Made by a program: the position numbers and the translations under genes. Positions 27,018 to 35,227 of a DNA stretch of 64,000 nt are shown one piece after another. The number at the start of each line of letters is the position of its first letter. Position 1 is the stretch's first letter. The stretch is from the NCBI GenBank assembly GCA_008081045.1, contig VMDC01000016.1:62001-126000 (forward strand). Reading direction: 5' to 3'. This DNA comes from Gammaproteobacteria bacterium (GTDB lineage: Bacteria; Pseudomonadota; Gammaproteobacteria; Pseudomonadales; Pseudohongiellaceae). Under the pieces are notes generated by a model. That model searched no databases, was not told the DNA's origin, and worked only from the letters and a program-made list of their open reading frames with translations.

Positions 27018-28361
27018 GTGAGCCTTAAAGTTATCGAATTCAATGATCACGGCATTTGTGTGAGTGACGAAACCGGTATCCTCCTGCACAGTCCCGGTTT
27101 TGCCCTGGCAGATGGGGCTGAGGTGCTGTTCGGTGAGGCTGCCGAACAACAGGCACGCCTGAGGCCGACCGAAAGCTATAACCGGTACTGGCAAGAGCTC
27201 AGTCTCGATCCGATTTCCCATGGCAACAGTTTCCGGCACTACGCGGACATCGCCTATGCGCATCTGCTGCATCTTGCTGAGGTCTGTGCGATTCAGGGCG
27301 AGGTGATTTTCGCGGTGCCGGGTAGTTTCACGCATCAGCAGCTCGCGATATTGCTGGGGCTAGCCAAGCAAACGCCGTTTACCGTTATTGGTGTCGTGGA
27401 TTCGTCAGCGGCGGCCGCCGCGACGCAGGCAAAGTCTGCGCAGGTGATTTATCTCGACCTGCAGCTGCATCAGGCTCTGGTGTCCAGCCTCAAGCTGGAA
27501 GCGGGCGTGTTGCAGACCGAGACCACTGTTCAGGTTCCGGGAGTCGGCAGCCAGAGTTTCATGAATCTGATGATGCAAATGGCGACAAACCTGTTTATCC
27601 AACAGTGCCGTTTCAATCCTCAGCATAACGCTGAGAGCGAGCAGCAACTCTACAACACGCTTCCTCACTGGTTGGGTGCCAGTGACGACGGCAATCTGAT
27701 TTTGGAGCTCGCGACGGGAGAAACCAGTCATACTGCCAAGATGCCTCATGAATCGCTGGTGAGCAGCCTGAGACCCCAGTATGCGAAAATCAGCGATCAG
27801 GTTCTCGCCATGCAAAGCAATCAGGACTGCCAGCTGATGCTAAGCCCTGCCATCGCTGCTCTGCCGGGTTTTGCTGCTTCCTTGCCCAGCTCGGTTCGGC
27901 CGGTCGTCCTCGAGCGGGAGGCCCTCACGGGTAACGTCCTGCAATTTGTCAATCTGATCGCCGGCACCGGAGAGAGTATCCAGCTGGTAAACAGTCTGCC
28001 GGTATCCGAAGCCCCTTCTCCTACCAGCCCTCCGGCGCTTGGTCAGGGTGCACCTTCACATATCCTGTTCCGGCATCACGCCCTGCCCGTTGAAGATCTT
28101 CCGATAGAGAACAGACTGAACCCGGACCGTGAATCTGACTCGGCACCGGCCCTGGTATTGTCAATACAGGGCATGCCGGCACTGCTGGGGCATATTTGTC
28201 TGCGCGATGGTGAAGTGAGCCTGAAAGCCGAAGCCGCTGGCATGAAGATTAATGGCAGCCCTGCTGAGGCTGAGAATCGTCTTCGGCTCGGCGATGAGAT
28301 TCAGTTTGAGGGTTGTGATGACCGCGCGAGCTTGATCCGGGTAAGTCATGGCCAGCGGTAA
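27018..28361 (+). CDS. Hsp70/actin-fold-like protein with possible FHA-like C-terminal domain
   Basis: A soluble protein of 447 residues from a GTG at 27018. The first 320 residues look like a diverged Hsp70/actin-fold ATPase. There is a first strand-loop (VIEFNDHGICVSDE), then GEVIFAVPGSFTHQQLAILL followed by FTVIGVVDSSAAAAATQA, which parallels the Hsp70 'VPA...INEPTAAA' block, and a second phosphate-like strand (QVIYLDLQLHQALVS). A low-complexity linker follows. The last 75 residues (LVLSIQGMPALLGHICLRDG; MKINGSPAEAENRLRLGDEI) resemble the second half of an FHA domain. Both assignments are inference from pattern. The stop overlaps the next gene by 14 bases. Confidence 0.65.
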   Translation: MSLKVIEFNDHGICVSDETGILLHSPGFALADGAEVLFGEAAEQQARLRPTESYNRYWQELSLDPISHGNSFRHYADIAYAHLLHLAEVCAIQGEVIFAVPGSFTHQQLAILLGLAKQTPFTVIGVVDSSAAAAATQAKSAQVIYLDLQLHQALVSSLKLEAGVLQTETTVQVPGVGSQSFMNLMMQMATNLFIQQCRFNPQHNAESEQQLYNTLPHWLGASDDGNLILELATGETSHTAKMPHESLVSSLRPQYAKISDQVLAMQSNQDCQLMLSPAIAALPGFAASLPSSVRPVVLEREALTGNVLQFVNLIAGTGESIQLVNSLPVSEAPSPTSPPALGQGAPSHILFRHHALPVEDLPIENRLNPDRESDSAPALVLSIQGMPALLGHICLRDGEVSLKAEAAGMKINGSPAEAENRLRLGDEIQFEGCDDRASLIRVSHGQR

Positions 28362-29454
28362 TACAAAAACAAAACGCCGGGAGCTGAACCCGATCAGCCT
28401 TTCGTTTCTCGATGTCATGTTCTGCGGGTTTGGTGCAGTAATTCTGATCTTTCTGATTCTCGACTACGCCAGTACAGTGACCGTGGAAGAGACCGACAGC
28501 GAGCTCATGGCGGAAATCAATCTTCTGGAAGAAGAAATCAGGGAAGGTCAGCTTGGCCTGGTGCGGGTCCGCAATACCCTGTCCGACGTGGACTATGAAG
28601 TGGTAGAGGCAGAAGGGCTGGCTCGGGAGATACAGCAACAGATCGACACATTTCTGCAGGAACTGGCGGCGCTTGAGAACTCCAGCGTGGCGACCGAGGA
28701 GGATATTGCCCAGCTGCGGGCAGACGTTCAGGCTCTGGAAGAGGAGCTGTTGCGGTTACAGGCCAGTGCGCTGGATCAGGAAGGTTCGAGCGTCAGGCAG
28801 TTTATCGGCGACGGGCAGCGACAATACCTGTCGGGTATGTTTCTTGGCGGGCAGCGTATCCTGGTGCTGATGGACAGCTCGGCAAGCATGCTGGATAACA
28901 CGCTGGTCAACATCATCCGCACCCGCAATATGGATGATGATCGCAAGCGCAATGCCCCTAAATGGCAGAGGGTCGTCAAAACGGTGGACTGGATCTCGAC
29001 CCAACTGCCGGTCACCAGTCGCTACCAGGTGTGGCACTTCAATCAGGAACACAGAAGTGTGCTTGAGGGCACGACCGAAACCTGGCTTGAAGTCGCTGAC
29101 CGCGATCAGCTGAATCAGGTCATCGCCGGCGCTGAACAGGTGGTGCCACAAAACGGAACCAATCTGCAGCAGGTGTTTCGGGCGGCCTCGAACATGAACC
29201 CGAGGCCGGACAATATATTCCTGATTACTGACGGGCTGCCTACGCTCGGAGTTCGGGAGAGTCGCGATAACCTGATTACCCCGAATCGGCGGATGGAATT
29301 ATTTGAAGAAGCGGTTGAAGAACTACCCTCAGGTATTCCGGTGAATATAATATTGATGCCGCTGGAAGGTGACCCCAGCGCTGCAGCAGCATACTGGCAA
29401 CTGGCCCAGTTTTCCCAGGGCTCATTTCTGACGCCTTCAGATGACTGGCCCTGA
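28348..29454 (+). CDS. Membrane-anchored vWA-domain protein with ExbD/TolR-like N-terminus (first of two)
   Basis: A 368-residue protein. Residues 1-18 are basic and cytoplasmic. The transmembrane helix (about 18-40) starts SFLDVMFCGFGA, placing Asp22 where ExbD, TolR and MotB carry the proton-binding Asp. A coiled coil covers about 50-140 (EEEIREGQ..., LAREIQQQIDTFLQELAALE). The vWA domain has a MIDAS motif Asp176-x-Ser178-x-Ser180 (LVLMDSSASM), a Thr in VVPQNGTNLQQVF and Asp in IFLITDGLPTLG. A vWA domain normally binds a partner through a metal ion. It overlaps the Hsp70-like gene by 14 bases and is paired with the next gene, which has the same layout. Confidence 0.82.
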   Translation: MASGNTKTKRRELNPISLSFLDVMFCGFGAVILIFLILDYASTVTVEETDSELMAEINLLEEEIREGQLGLVRVRNTLSDVDYEVVEAEGLAREIQQQIDTFLQELAALENSSVATEEDIAQLRADVQALEEELLRLQASALDQEGSSVRQFIGDGQRQYLSGMFLGGQRILVLMDSSASMLDNTLVNIIRTRNMDDDRKRNAPKWQRVVKTVDWISTQLPVTSRYQVWHFNQEHRSVLEGTTETWLEVADRDQLNQVIAGAEQVVPQNGTNLQQVFRAASNMNPRPDNIFLITDGLPTLGVRESRDNLITPNRRMELFEEAVEELPSGIPVNIILMPLEGDPSAAAAYWQLAQFSQGSFLTPSDDWP

Positions 29455-29478
29455 AGGGACTTAAGCAGGCAAAGCCTC

Positions 29479-30489
29479 ATGGCAAGACGCAAACGCGCAG
29501 AGACAGACTCCTTTACCGTATCCTTTCTGGATGTGGCGTCCTGTGGCTTCGGTGCCATGATCATTTTGCTGATGATCGTGAAGCCTGCCGATCCCGCCAT
29601 GATCGAAGTTTCAGAGGTGCCGCAAGAGGCGTCAGTGACAGAGCTTCAGGAACAGCTGTTCGAGATCCGGGGGGAAACCCGAATCCTGAACCGTGACCTG
29701 AACGCTAAACATGAACAGCTCTCGGCGCTTACGGATCGGATCGCCAGATTGCGGCGAGACCTGAGTGACATTGAGGGGCGCTATCAGACTTCTCAACAGC
29801 TGTCCGATGAAACCACTGACGAAATCGGCAAGCTGGCCGTTGCGCGGCAAACTCTGACTGAGGAGATGCAGCGCCTGCTGGCTAACGTGGCGTCTCCGGA
29901 AAACAATGCCATTGGCGGCGTGCCGGTAGACAGTGAGTACATCATTTTCCTGATCGATACCTCAGGCAGCATGTACAACACTCCGGGCAATTGGAACACG
30001 ATGCTTGAAGTCATTGACAACACGCTGGATGTTTACCCTGAGGTGAAGGGCATTCAGGTGATGAATGATATGGGTGACTATATGTTCAACACCTATCGCG
30101 GCGAATGGATCCCCGACACGCCGGGGCGCAGGCAACAAATCATCCAGACTCTGAGGACCTGGCAGCCTTACAGTAACAGTAGCCCTGTAGAAGGAGTGAC
30201 ACGGGCTATCAACACCTTTTATTCGCCGGACAAGAAAATTAGTATCTATGTGCTTGGCGATGACTTTCAGCCGGGCGGATCTATTCAGGATGTCCTGCAG
30301 ACCATAGATCGGATTAACGCCGAGGATGAACAAGGAAATCGTCGCGTGCGAATTCACGGTATCGGTTTTCCCACCATCTTCGCCGGCCCCCGTCGATTCC
30401 AGCAAAGCGTTTATCGTTACGCCACACTCATGCGGGAGATCACGTCGCGAAATGGTGGTACATTTGTCGGACTGAACGACTTTCAATAG
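29479..30489 (+). CDS. Membrane-anchored vWA-domain protein with ExbD/TolR-like N-terminus (second of two)
   Basis: A 336-residue protein with the same plan as its upstream neighbour. It has a basic start, then a helix with SFLDVASCGFGA (Asp18 in the ExbD-like position) and a coiled coil at about 52-135 (ELQEQLFEIRGETRILNRDL, ALTDRIARLRRDLSDIEGRY). The vWA domain has MIDAS Asp160-x-Ser162-x-Ser164 (FLIDTSGSM). The shared block S-F-L-D-V-x-x-C-G-F-G-A between the two proteins shows common ancestry, while the vWA parts are well diverged. They probably form a heterodimer beside the ExbB-like channel; this is inference. Confidence 0.82.
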   Translation: MARRKRAETDSFTVSFLDVASCGFGAMIILLMIVKPADPAMIEVSEVPQEASVTELQEQLFEIRGETRILNRDLNAKHEQLSALTDRIARLRRDLSDIEGRYQTSQQLSDETTDEIGKLAVARQTLTEEMQRLLANVASPENNAIGGVPVDSEYIIFLIDTSGSMYNTPGNWNTMLEVIDNTLDVYPEVKGIQVMNDMGDYMFNTYRGEWIPDTPGRRQQIIQTLRTWQPYSNSSPVEGVTRAINTFYSPDKKISIYVLGDDFQPGGSIQDVLQTIDRINAEDEQGNRRVRIHGIGFPTIFAGPRRFQQSVYRYATLMREITSRNGGTFVGLNDFQ

Positions 30490-30582
30490 GCTTTGCTGAT
30501 GGAATCCTGATCAGCGCAATGGTCGTATATTCAGGCTAGTCACGGCTTTTTTGACACGTAATTACTAATGGGCCAGGTCGGT

Positions 30583-31194
30583 ATGTCTTCTGCTAAATTT
30601 CTGATTCGACTCGCAGCGCTGCTGGGGCTGACGTTCCTGGTCGGTTGTGGTGTCAGTACTGTCACCATCGAGGGGAGTTTTCCGACGCCCAATATCAGCA
30701 AGCTGCCTTTGAATGTTGCGGTCTACTATGATCAGTCGCTTCGGGATTTTGCCTACATGGAGTACTCGGAAACAGGAGCCGAGGAATTCAATGTCCAGAG
30801 TGGGCAGTCTCATATCGCGTTGTTCAATGCCGTTCTGCCAGCCATGTTCGATGGTGTCGTGGTGATAGACAGTCTCGATGATGCGGTGGCAGCGGAGGTT
30901 GACGCGGTCTTTACCCCGCTCATCGAAGAGTTCCAGCTTGCTTTGCCCACGAAAACCAAACTCGACGTCTATGAGGTATGGATCAAGTACAATATGCGCC
31001 TCGCTACGGCTGAGGGTGACTACATCGCTGACTGGGTTCTGACTTCCTACGGCAAGACCCCGACAGAAACCTTCCGTTCTACGGAGGCGGCCATCAACGA
31101 TGCTGCCGTCGTGGCACTCCGCGATCTTGCTTCAAGCTTTTCCCTGAGCTTCGCGCAAGTCCCGGAAGTGCGTGACTGGTTGGCACAGCTGTGA
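30583..31194 (+). CDS. Predicted lipoprotein
   Basis: A lipoprotein of 203 residues. MSSAKFLIRLAALLGLTFLV is followed by the lipobox VGC. The mature protein has alternating strands and helices (LPLNVAVYYDQSLRDFAYME; FDGVVVIDSLDDAVAAEVDA; LDVYEVWIKYNMRLATAEGD) and a helical ending (DAAVVALRDLASSFSLSFAQ). The pattern resembles outer-membrane assembly lipoproteins of the LptE/DUF type, but I cannot assign it. The ATG at 30568 is an alternative start; I prefer 30583 because AGG precedes it closely. It is translationally coupled (GTGA) to the next lipoprotein gene. Confidence 0.7.
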   Translation: MSSAKFLIRLAALLGLTFLVGCGVSTVTIEGSFPTPNISKLPLNVAVYYDQSLRDFAYMEYSETGAEEFNVQSGQSHIALFNAVLPAMFDGVVVIDSLDDAVAAEVDAVFTPLIEEFQLALPTKTKLDVYEVWIKYNMRLATAEGDYIADWVLTSYGKTPTETFRSTEAAINDAAVVALRDLASSFSLSFAQVPEVRDWLAQL

Positions 31195-31901
31195 GCAATT
31201 CATTTATCAGGAGCCGGAGCTTGATCGAATTCATTAATCAATGGCATGGCAGAACCGTTCGTGGTGTCCTGCTTGCTGCGCTTGCCGCACTTGCTGGCTG
31301 CACCAGCACGACCGTCGATGAATTCCGACAAGGGGAAACCGGTATCACGAGCGATGAGGCGGTTGTCATTCTCGGCCGGCGACAGGCCAGTGACTATGAA
31401 ACTCGCAGCGAATTCGTTCAGTGCGTTGGCGACCGGATGGCGCGGGGCGAGGGTGCAATCAATGTTGTGCCCGAGCAAGAGTTTGTTGACGCGATGTTTC
31501 CCTGGTTTGAACCGCGCACTGCGCCGCTGCGAACGCGAGACCTCGAACAACTCATGGCCGAAAACGTCGTGGCGGAAAAAATGAGTGAATTTGGCATCCG
31601 CTACATCGTCTGGCTTGACGGCTTCACCGAGACGACCGACAGACAGGGTTCTATCTCTTGCACAATCGGACCGGGCGGAGGTGGTTGCTTCGGATTCGGC
31701 ACGTGGGAAGACGATGCCAACTTCGACGCCCGAGTTTGGGATGTCGGCTCTCTGACAAATGTAGGCACAATCAATACCGATGCAACAGGCCAGTCCTACT
31801 TGCCAGCACTGGTCGTTCCCATACCCCTGATCGCTCGCGTGGAGGCGAACGCCTGCAGCCGACTGGCAACTCAGCTTAAAGACTTCGTTAACGGTAGCTA
31901 G
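31191..31901 (+). CDS. Predicted lipoprotein
   Basis: A lipoprotein of 236 residues from a GTG at 31191 that overlaps the preceding stop (GTGA). The signal region is VRGVLLAALAALAGC, lipobox LAGC. The body has a strand-rich part with conserved-looking charged blocks (EAVVILGRRQASDYETRSEF; VPEQEFVDAMFPWFEPRTAP; FGIRYIVWLDGFTETTDRQG) and a Gly-rich disulfide-prone loop (CTIGPGGGGCFGFGTW). No family recognised with confidence. It is the second of a lipoprotein pair and ends 37 bases before the M48 protease gene. Confidence 0.7.
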   Translation: MSNSFIRSRSLIEFINQWHGRTVRGVLLAALAALAGCTSTTVDEFRQGETGITSDEAVVILGRRQASDYETRSEFVQCVGDRMARGEGAINVVPEQEFVDAMFPWFEPRTAPLRTRDLEQLMAENVVAEKMSEFGIRYIVWLDGFTETTDRQGSISCTIGPGGGGCFGFGTWEDDANFDARVWDVGSLTNVGTINTDATGQSYLPALVVPIPLIARVEANACSRLATQLKDFVNGS

Positions 31902-31938
31902 ACGTCTACTGGCAGTCAGCAAGGAGACAGGAGTCCAT

Positions 31939-33456
31939 ATGATTAGACCGGCGCCCCGAGGCAAGACTGCCTCTCTTTGGATGACGCATCTTCGCGGCAG
32001 TCTGATCGCCTCTGTGCTGACCGCATTGCTGGTGCTTTCAGGCCTGACCTCGTGTGCGGTCAATCCGGCTACGGGCGGTGCCAATCTGGTCCTGATGTCG
32101 GAATCCCGCGAGAAAGAAGTGGGTGCTGAAGAACACGCAAAGGTTCTGGCCAGCCAGCCGCTCTATCAGGACGAGGCGCTGCTGGCTTATGTCACTGAAG
32201 TGGGAAATCGCGTGGCAGCAGCCAGCCATCGCCCTGATCTGGAATACACTTATACGATTATCGACAGTCCGGCCATCAATGCGATGGCGCTGCCGGGTGG
32301 TTACGTTTACGTCAATCGCGGGCTGCTGACCTTCATCAATACTGAAGCCCAGCTTGCAGCCGTTATTGCCCACGAGATAGGTCACATCACGGCCAGACAT
32401 GCAGTTCAGCAGCAGGCCCGGGGCAGGCTTGCCAACGTCGCTGCTCAGGTTGGCGGCTTCGTTACCGCGGTGGCCACCGGGAGTGGTTACGCCGGGTCTC
32501 AAATCAGCCAGGTGGCTTCTATCTGGGCGCAAACCGGCCTGAGTGGTTTTGGCCGGGATATGGAGCTGGAGGCGGACAGTTTGGGTGCCGAATATCTGCT
32601 CAAGGCAGGGTATGAACCCGCCGCGATGATCGATGTTGTCACGGTTCTGAAAAATCAGGAAGACTTCAACCGTCGCGTCTCTGGCAGCAGCGGAAGCTAC
32701 CATGGGCTGTTTGCGACCCACCCACGCAACGACACACGCCTGAAGGAGGCCATTGAGGCAGTAGGGCAGCTTGAAGAAGCAGAAGTGACACTACAAGACA
32801 ATAAAGCGCTGCGCGAACGACTCGACGGACTGATCGTTGGTGAAAGCGCGGGATCCAGACAGCAAGATGAGCGGAACCGCTACTATCAGACTCTGTTGGG
32901 ATACACTCTGGTTTTTCCTGATGAGTGGTCGGTCAGCGAAACAACAACGACCGTCACCGCTGCCAATCAGGGCGTCGCTGAGCTGCGCGTCGAAGCGAGA
33001 CGTCTGAGTAAAAATATTGAACCCCGTGTCTTTCTTAGAGAAGAACTGGGTATTTCGGATTTACAAAAATCCGAGGCGCTAAACCAGTATCGTTTGATTG
33101 GTCATACGGGACTGACAACTTCAGAGTCCGGCAGGCCAGAGCGCGTCGCTGCCATTTATTTTGGCTCTCGGGTATTCATCTTCCGGGGCGAGATTGAACA
33201 GGAGGACGAGTTTGATGCGGTGGATCAGGCTATGCTGGATAGCATCCGCACTTTCCGGGCCATTCAAAACGGAGAAACCCTCCTCGGCAGCGAATTGAAG
33301 ATCAAATATGTGCAGGCCAGCGAGTTTTTCGACTTTGCTGTAGTTGCCCAATCAAGCCGGATTGCGAATTATCCAGAGGAAACCCTGCGGTTGCTCAATG
33401 GATATTACCCCCGCGGCAACCCAGAGGCCGGCGAATGGGTCAAACTGGTCGAATAG
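31939..33456 (+). CDS. M48-family metalloprotease lipoprotein (BepA/LoiP-like)
   Basis: A zinc protease of 505 residues anchored as a lipoprotein (lipobox LTSC, Cys39). The M48 domain has the usual opening NLVLMSESREKEVGAEEHAK, the zinc motif HEIGH at 145-149 within VIAHEIGHITARHA, and the third ligand region DMELEADSLGAEYL. The C-terminal part has no TPRs like BepA; instead it holds two beta-rich segments (TLVFPDEWSVSETTTTVTAA; VAAIYFGSRVFIFRGEIEQE). The role is probably envelope protein quality control. AAGGAG precedes the ATG. It ends the plus-strand envelope cluster that starts at 19865. Confidence 0.88.
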   Translation: MIRPAPRGKTASLWMTHLRGSLIASVLTALLVLSGLTSCAVNPATGGANLVLMSESREKEVGAEEHAKVLASQPLYQDEALLAYVTEVGNRVAAASHRPDLEYTYTIIDSPAINAMALPGGYVYVNRGLLTFINTEAQLAAVIAHEIGHITARHAVQQQARGRLANVAAQVGGFVTAVATGSGYAGSQISQVASIWAQTGLSGFGRDMELEADSLGAEYLLKAGYEPAAMIDVVTVLKNQEDFNRRVSGSSGSYHGLFATHPRNDTRLKEAIEAVGQLEEAEVTLQDNKALRERLDGLIVGESAGSRQQDERNRYYQTLLGYTLVFPDEWSVSETTTTVTAANQGVAELRVEARRLSKNIEPRVFLREELGISDLQKSEALNQYRLIGHTGLTTSESGRPERVAAIYFGSRVFIFRGEIEQEDEFDAVDQAMLDSIRTFRAIQNGETLLGSELKIKYVQASEFFDFAVVAQSSRIANYPEETLRLLNGYYPRGNPEAGEWVKLVE

Positions 33457-33721
33457 GCGCGCTGCTGCGGCCTTCCGATACGCTCTCTTCTCATGATTCC
33501 GGCAAGGTGTTGAACCGGCCAATCAGGCAGTATCATCCCCGTAAGCCAACAATACGGACAGCCTGCATGGCAGGGTACGCCGTCACCAGTTTTTTGCCTA
33601 AGCGGCTATAGTCGGTAGACTAAGCAAACTGTTTGCGGGATGAGGTGGTGCGGCTGATTGTGTGCCCATGGCTTGCTGCGCGAACTCGGTAATATGAAAG
33701 ATGACTGCAATGGAGAGACAA

Positions 33722-34012
33722 ATGCCAGTGGCTGAGCTAAAGAAGGGTGCCCTGACTCTGGCGGGTTTTCTCGATGCGTTGCGTGATGAAGGCAAGATCA
33801 CTGAGGCTGATTGCGCTACTGCACTGCGCAGCTCTCAAGCCGCCGAGCACCAGGGGAAGCACATCCTTGAAATTGTTGCAGACTTCGAGTTTGTTGATTT
33901 GCAAGACAAGGAGGGGATGCTGAGCCTGCGCCTCAGTGGCGCGCAAAAAGTGGCCAGTGGGCTCACCACCATCAATGAAGTTCTCAGGGTGACTCCTGAT
34001 ATGCAGGAATGA
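33722..34012 (+). CDS. Miniature GspE/PilB-like protein lacking the ATPase core
   Basis: A protein of 96 residues from the ATG at 33722 (GGAGAG just upstream). The first part (LAGFLDALRDEGKITEADCA TAL) looks like the N-terminal MshEN/T2SSE-N module of secretion ATPases. The last part (LSGAQKVASGLTTINEVLRV) looks like the extreme C-terminus of GspE/PilB ('G..KV..G.TT..EVLRVT'). The roughly 350-residue catalytic core with Walker motifs is absent. It could be an internally deleted remnant or a small regulator. It stands alone between the M48 gene and waaF. Open reading frame and ribosome binding site are intact. Confidence 0.6.
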   Translation: MPVAELKKGALTLAGFLDALRDEGKITEADCATALRSSQAAEHQGKHILEIVADFEFVDLQDKEGMLSLRLSGAQKVASGLTTINEVLRVTPDMQE

Positions 34013-34121
34013 ACGCCGGCTGTTCTTGATCTCTGAAACATATTGGCGTCGCAGAGCCGCCAACGAGACCATAACCAAGTCTGACTGCCGAGGGCGGCAG
34101 GCTTTTTGAGTTGCCCAAGCT

Positions 34122-35186
34122 ATGAGCTCAGCGAGCACCTATAAGATCCTGATCATCGGCCCGTCCTGGATCGGGGATATGATCATGGCGCAGTCACTGT
34201 TCAAGGTCCTGTGCCAGCAACATGACCATGCCGAGATCAGCGTGATGGCGCCGCCTTTTACGCAGCCCTTGCTTGCGCGTATGCCCGAAGTGTCTGAGGC
34301 CTTGACGCTGGACCTTGCTCATGGCGAGCTGAATCTCAGAAAGCGGAGACGTTTGGGAAAAGCTCTGGTCAGTCGGCGCTTTGATCATGCTTACGTTTTG
34401 CCAAACTCATTTAAATCGGCACTGATCCCCTTTCATGCCGGTATCGGGCGACGAACCGGCTGGGCGGGTGAGTTTCGCTGGCCTCTGCTGACTGATATCC
34501 GCCGACTGGACAAGAATCAATATCCCCTGATGGTGCAGCGGTTTGTCGCGCTGGCTTACCCCCCCGGGTCCGCTCCACCGGATGACTGCCCAAAACCGCA
34601 GTTGGCGGTTGATGCCCTGCAACAGGCGGAAACGCTCGGCGCATTCGGACTGCAGCACGACAGTCGGGTTATCGGCATTTGCCCGGGCGCGGAGTTCGGC
34701 CCGGCCAAACAGTGGCCGGCAGAGCACTATGCCGAGCTGGTCAATGATTTACTGGCTAAAGGTCGGGCGGTCTGGTTTTTTGGTTCACCGAAAGATGAAC
34801 TGATGGTTGAGTCGATACTCGCCGACGTTGAGCCCTCTATGCTGGCGAGATGTGTGAATCTGGCCGGTCGGACCAGCCTGGGTCAGGCGATTGATCTGCT
34901 CGCCGCGACGGAGGCCGTGATCAGCAACGACTCCGGCCTGATGCATATTGCGGCAGCGCTGAACAAGCCGGTCATTGCTATTTATGGTTCGACAACGCCT
35001 GACTTTACACCGCCCTTGGCAGACAAGGTAAAATTGCTGGCGACAGACATTGAATGTCGACCGTGTTTCAAGCGCACCTGCCCCTTCGGCCATCTGCGCT
35101 GCCTCAGAGAATTGCGGCCACAACTTGCTATTGACGCCGCAGCAGAGCTTTTGGAAGTTGCACCAGAAGTGACTGAACCGAATTAA
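34122..35186 (+). CDS. waaF: ADP-heptose:LPS heptosyltransferase II
   Basis: Adds the second heptose to the LPS inner core at the cytoplasmic face. It has 354 residues of glycosyltransferase family 9. Signatures are ILIIGPSWIGDMIMAQSLFK, VLPNSFKSALIPFHAGI, GICPGAEFGPAKQWPAEHYA, and SNDSGLMHIAAALNKPVIAI followed by YGSTTP. The Cys-rich C-terminal segment CRPCFKRTCPFGHLRCL is typical of WaaF. It is first of waaF-waaC-waaG-carbamoyltransferase and is followed by waaC after 41 bases. Confidence 0.95.
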   Translation: MSSASTYKILIIGPSWIGDMIMAQSLFKVLCQQHDHAEISVMAPPFTQPLLARMPEVSEALTLDLAHGELNLRKRRRLGKALVSRRFDHAYVLPNSFKSALIPFHAGIGRRTGWAGEFRWPLLTDIRRLDKNQYPLMVQRFVALAYPPGSAPPDDCPKPQLAVDALQQAETLGAFGLQHDSRVIGICPGAEFGPAKQWPAEHYAELVNDLLAKGRAVWFFGSPKDELMVESILADVEPSMLARCVNLAGRTSLGQAIDLLAATEAVISNDSGLMHIAAALNKPVIAIYGSTTPDFTPPLADKVKLLATDIECRPCFKRTCPFGHLRCLRELRPQLAIDAAAELLEVAPEVTEPN

Positions 35187-35227
35187 ACCAAAGCAACGAG
35201 ATTAAGGTGTCAGAGGGCTAGATTGCG

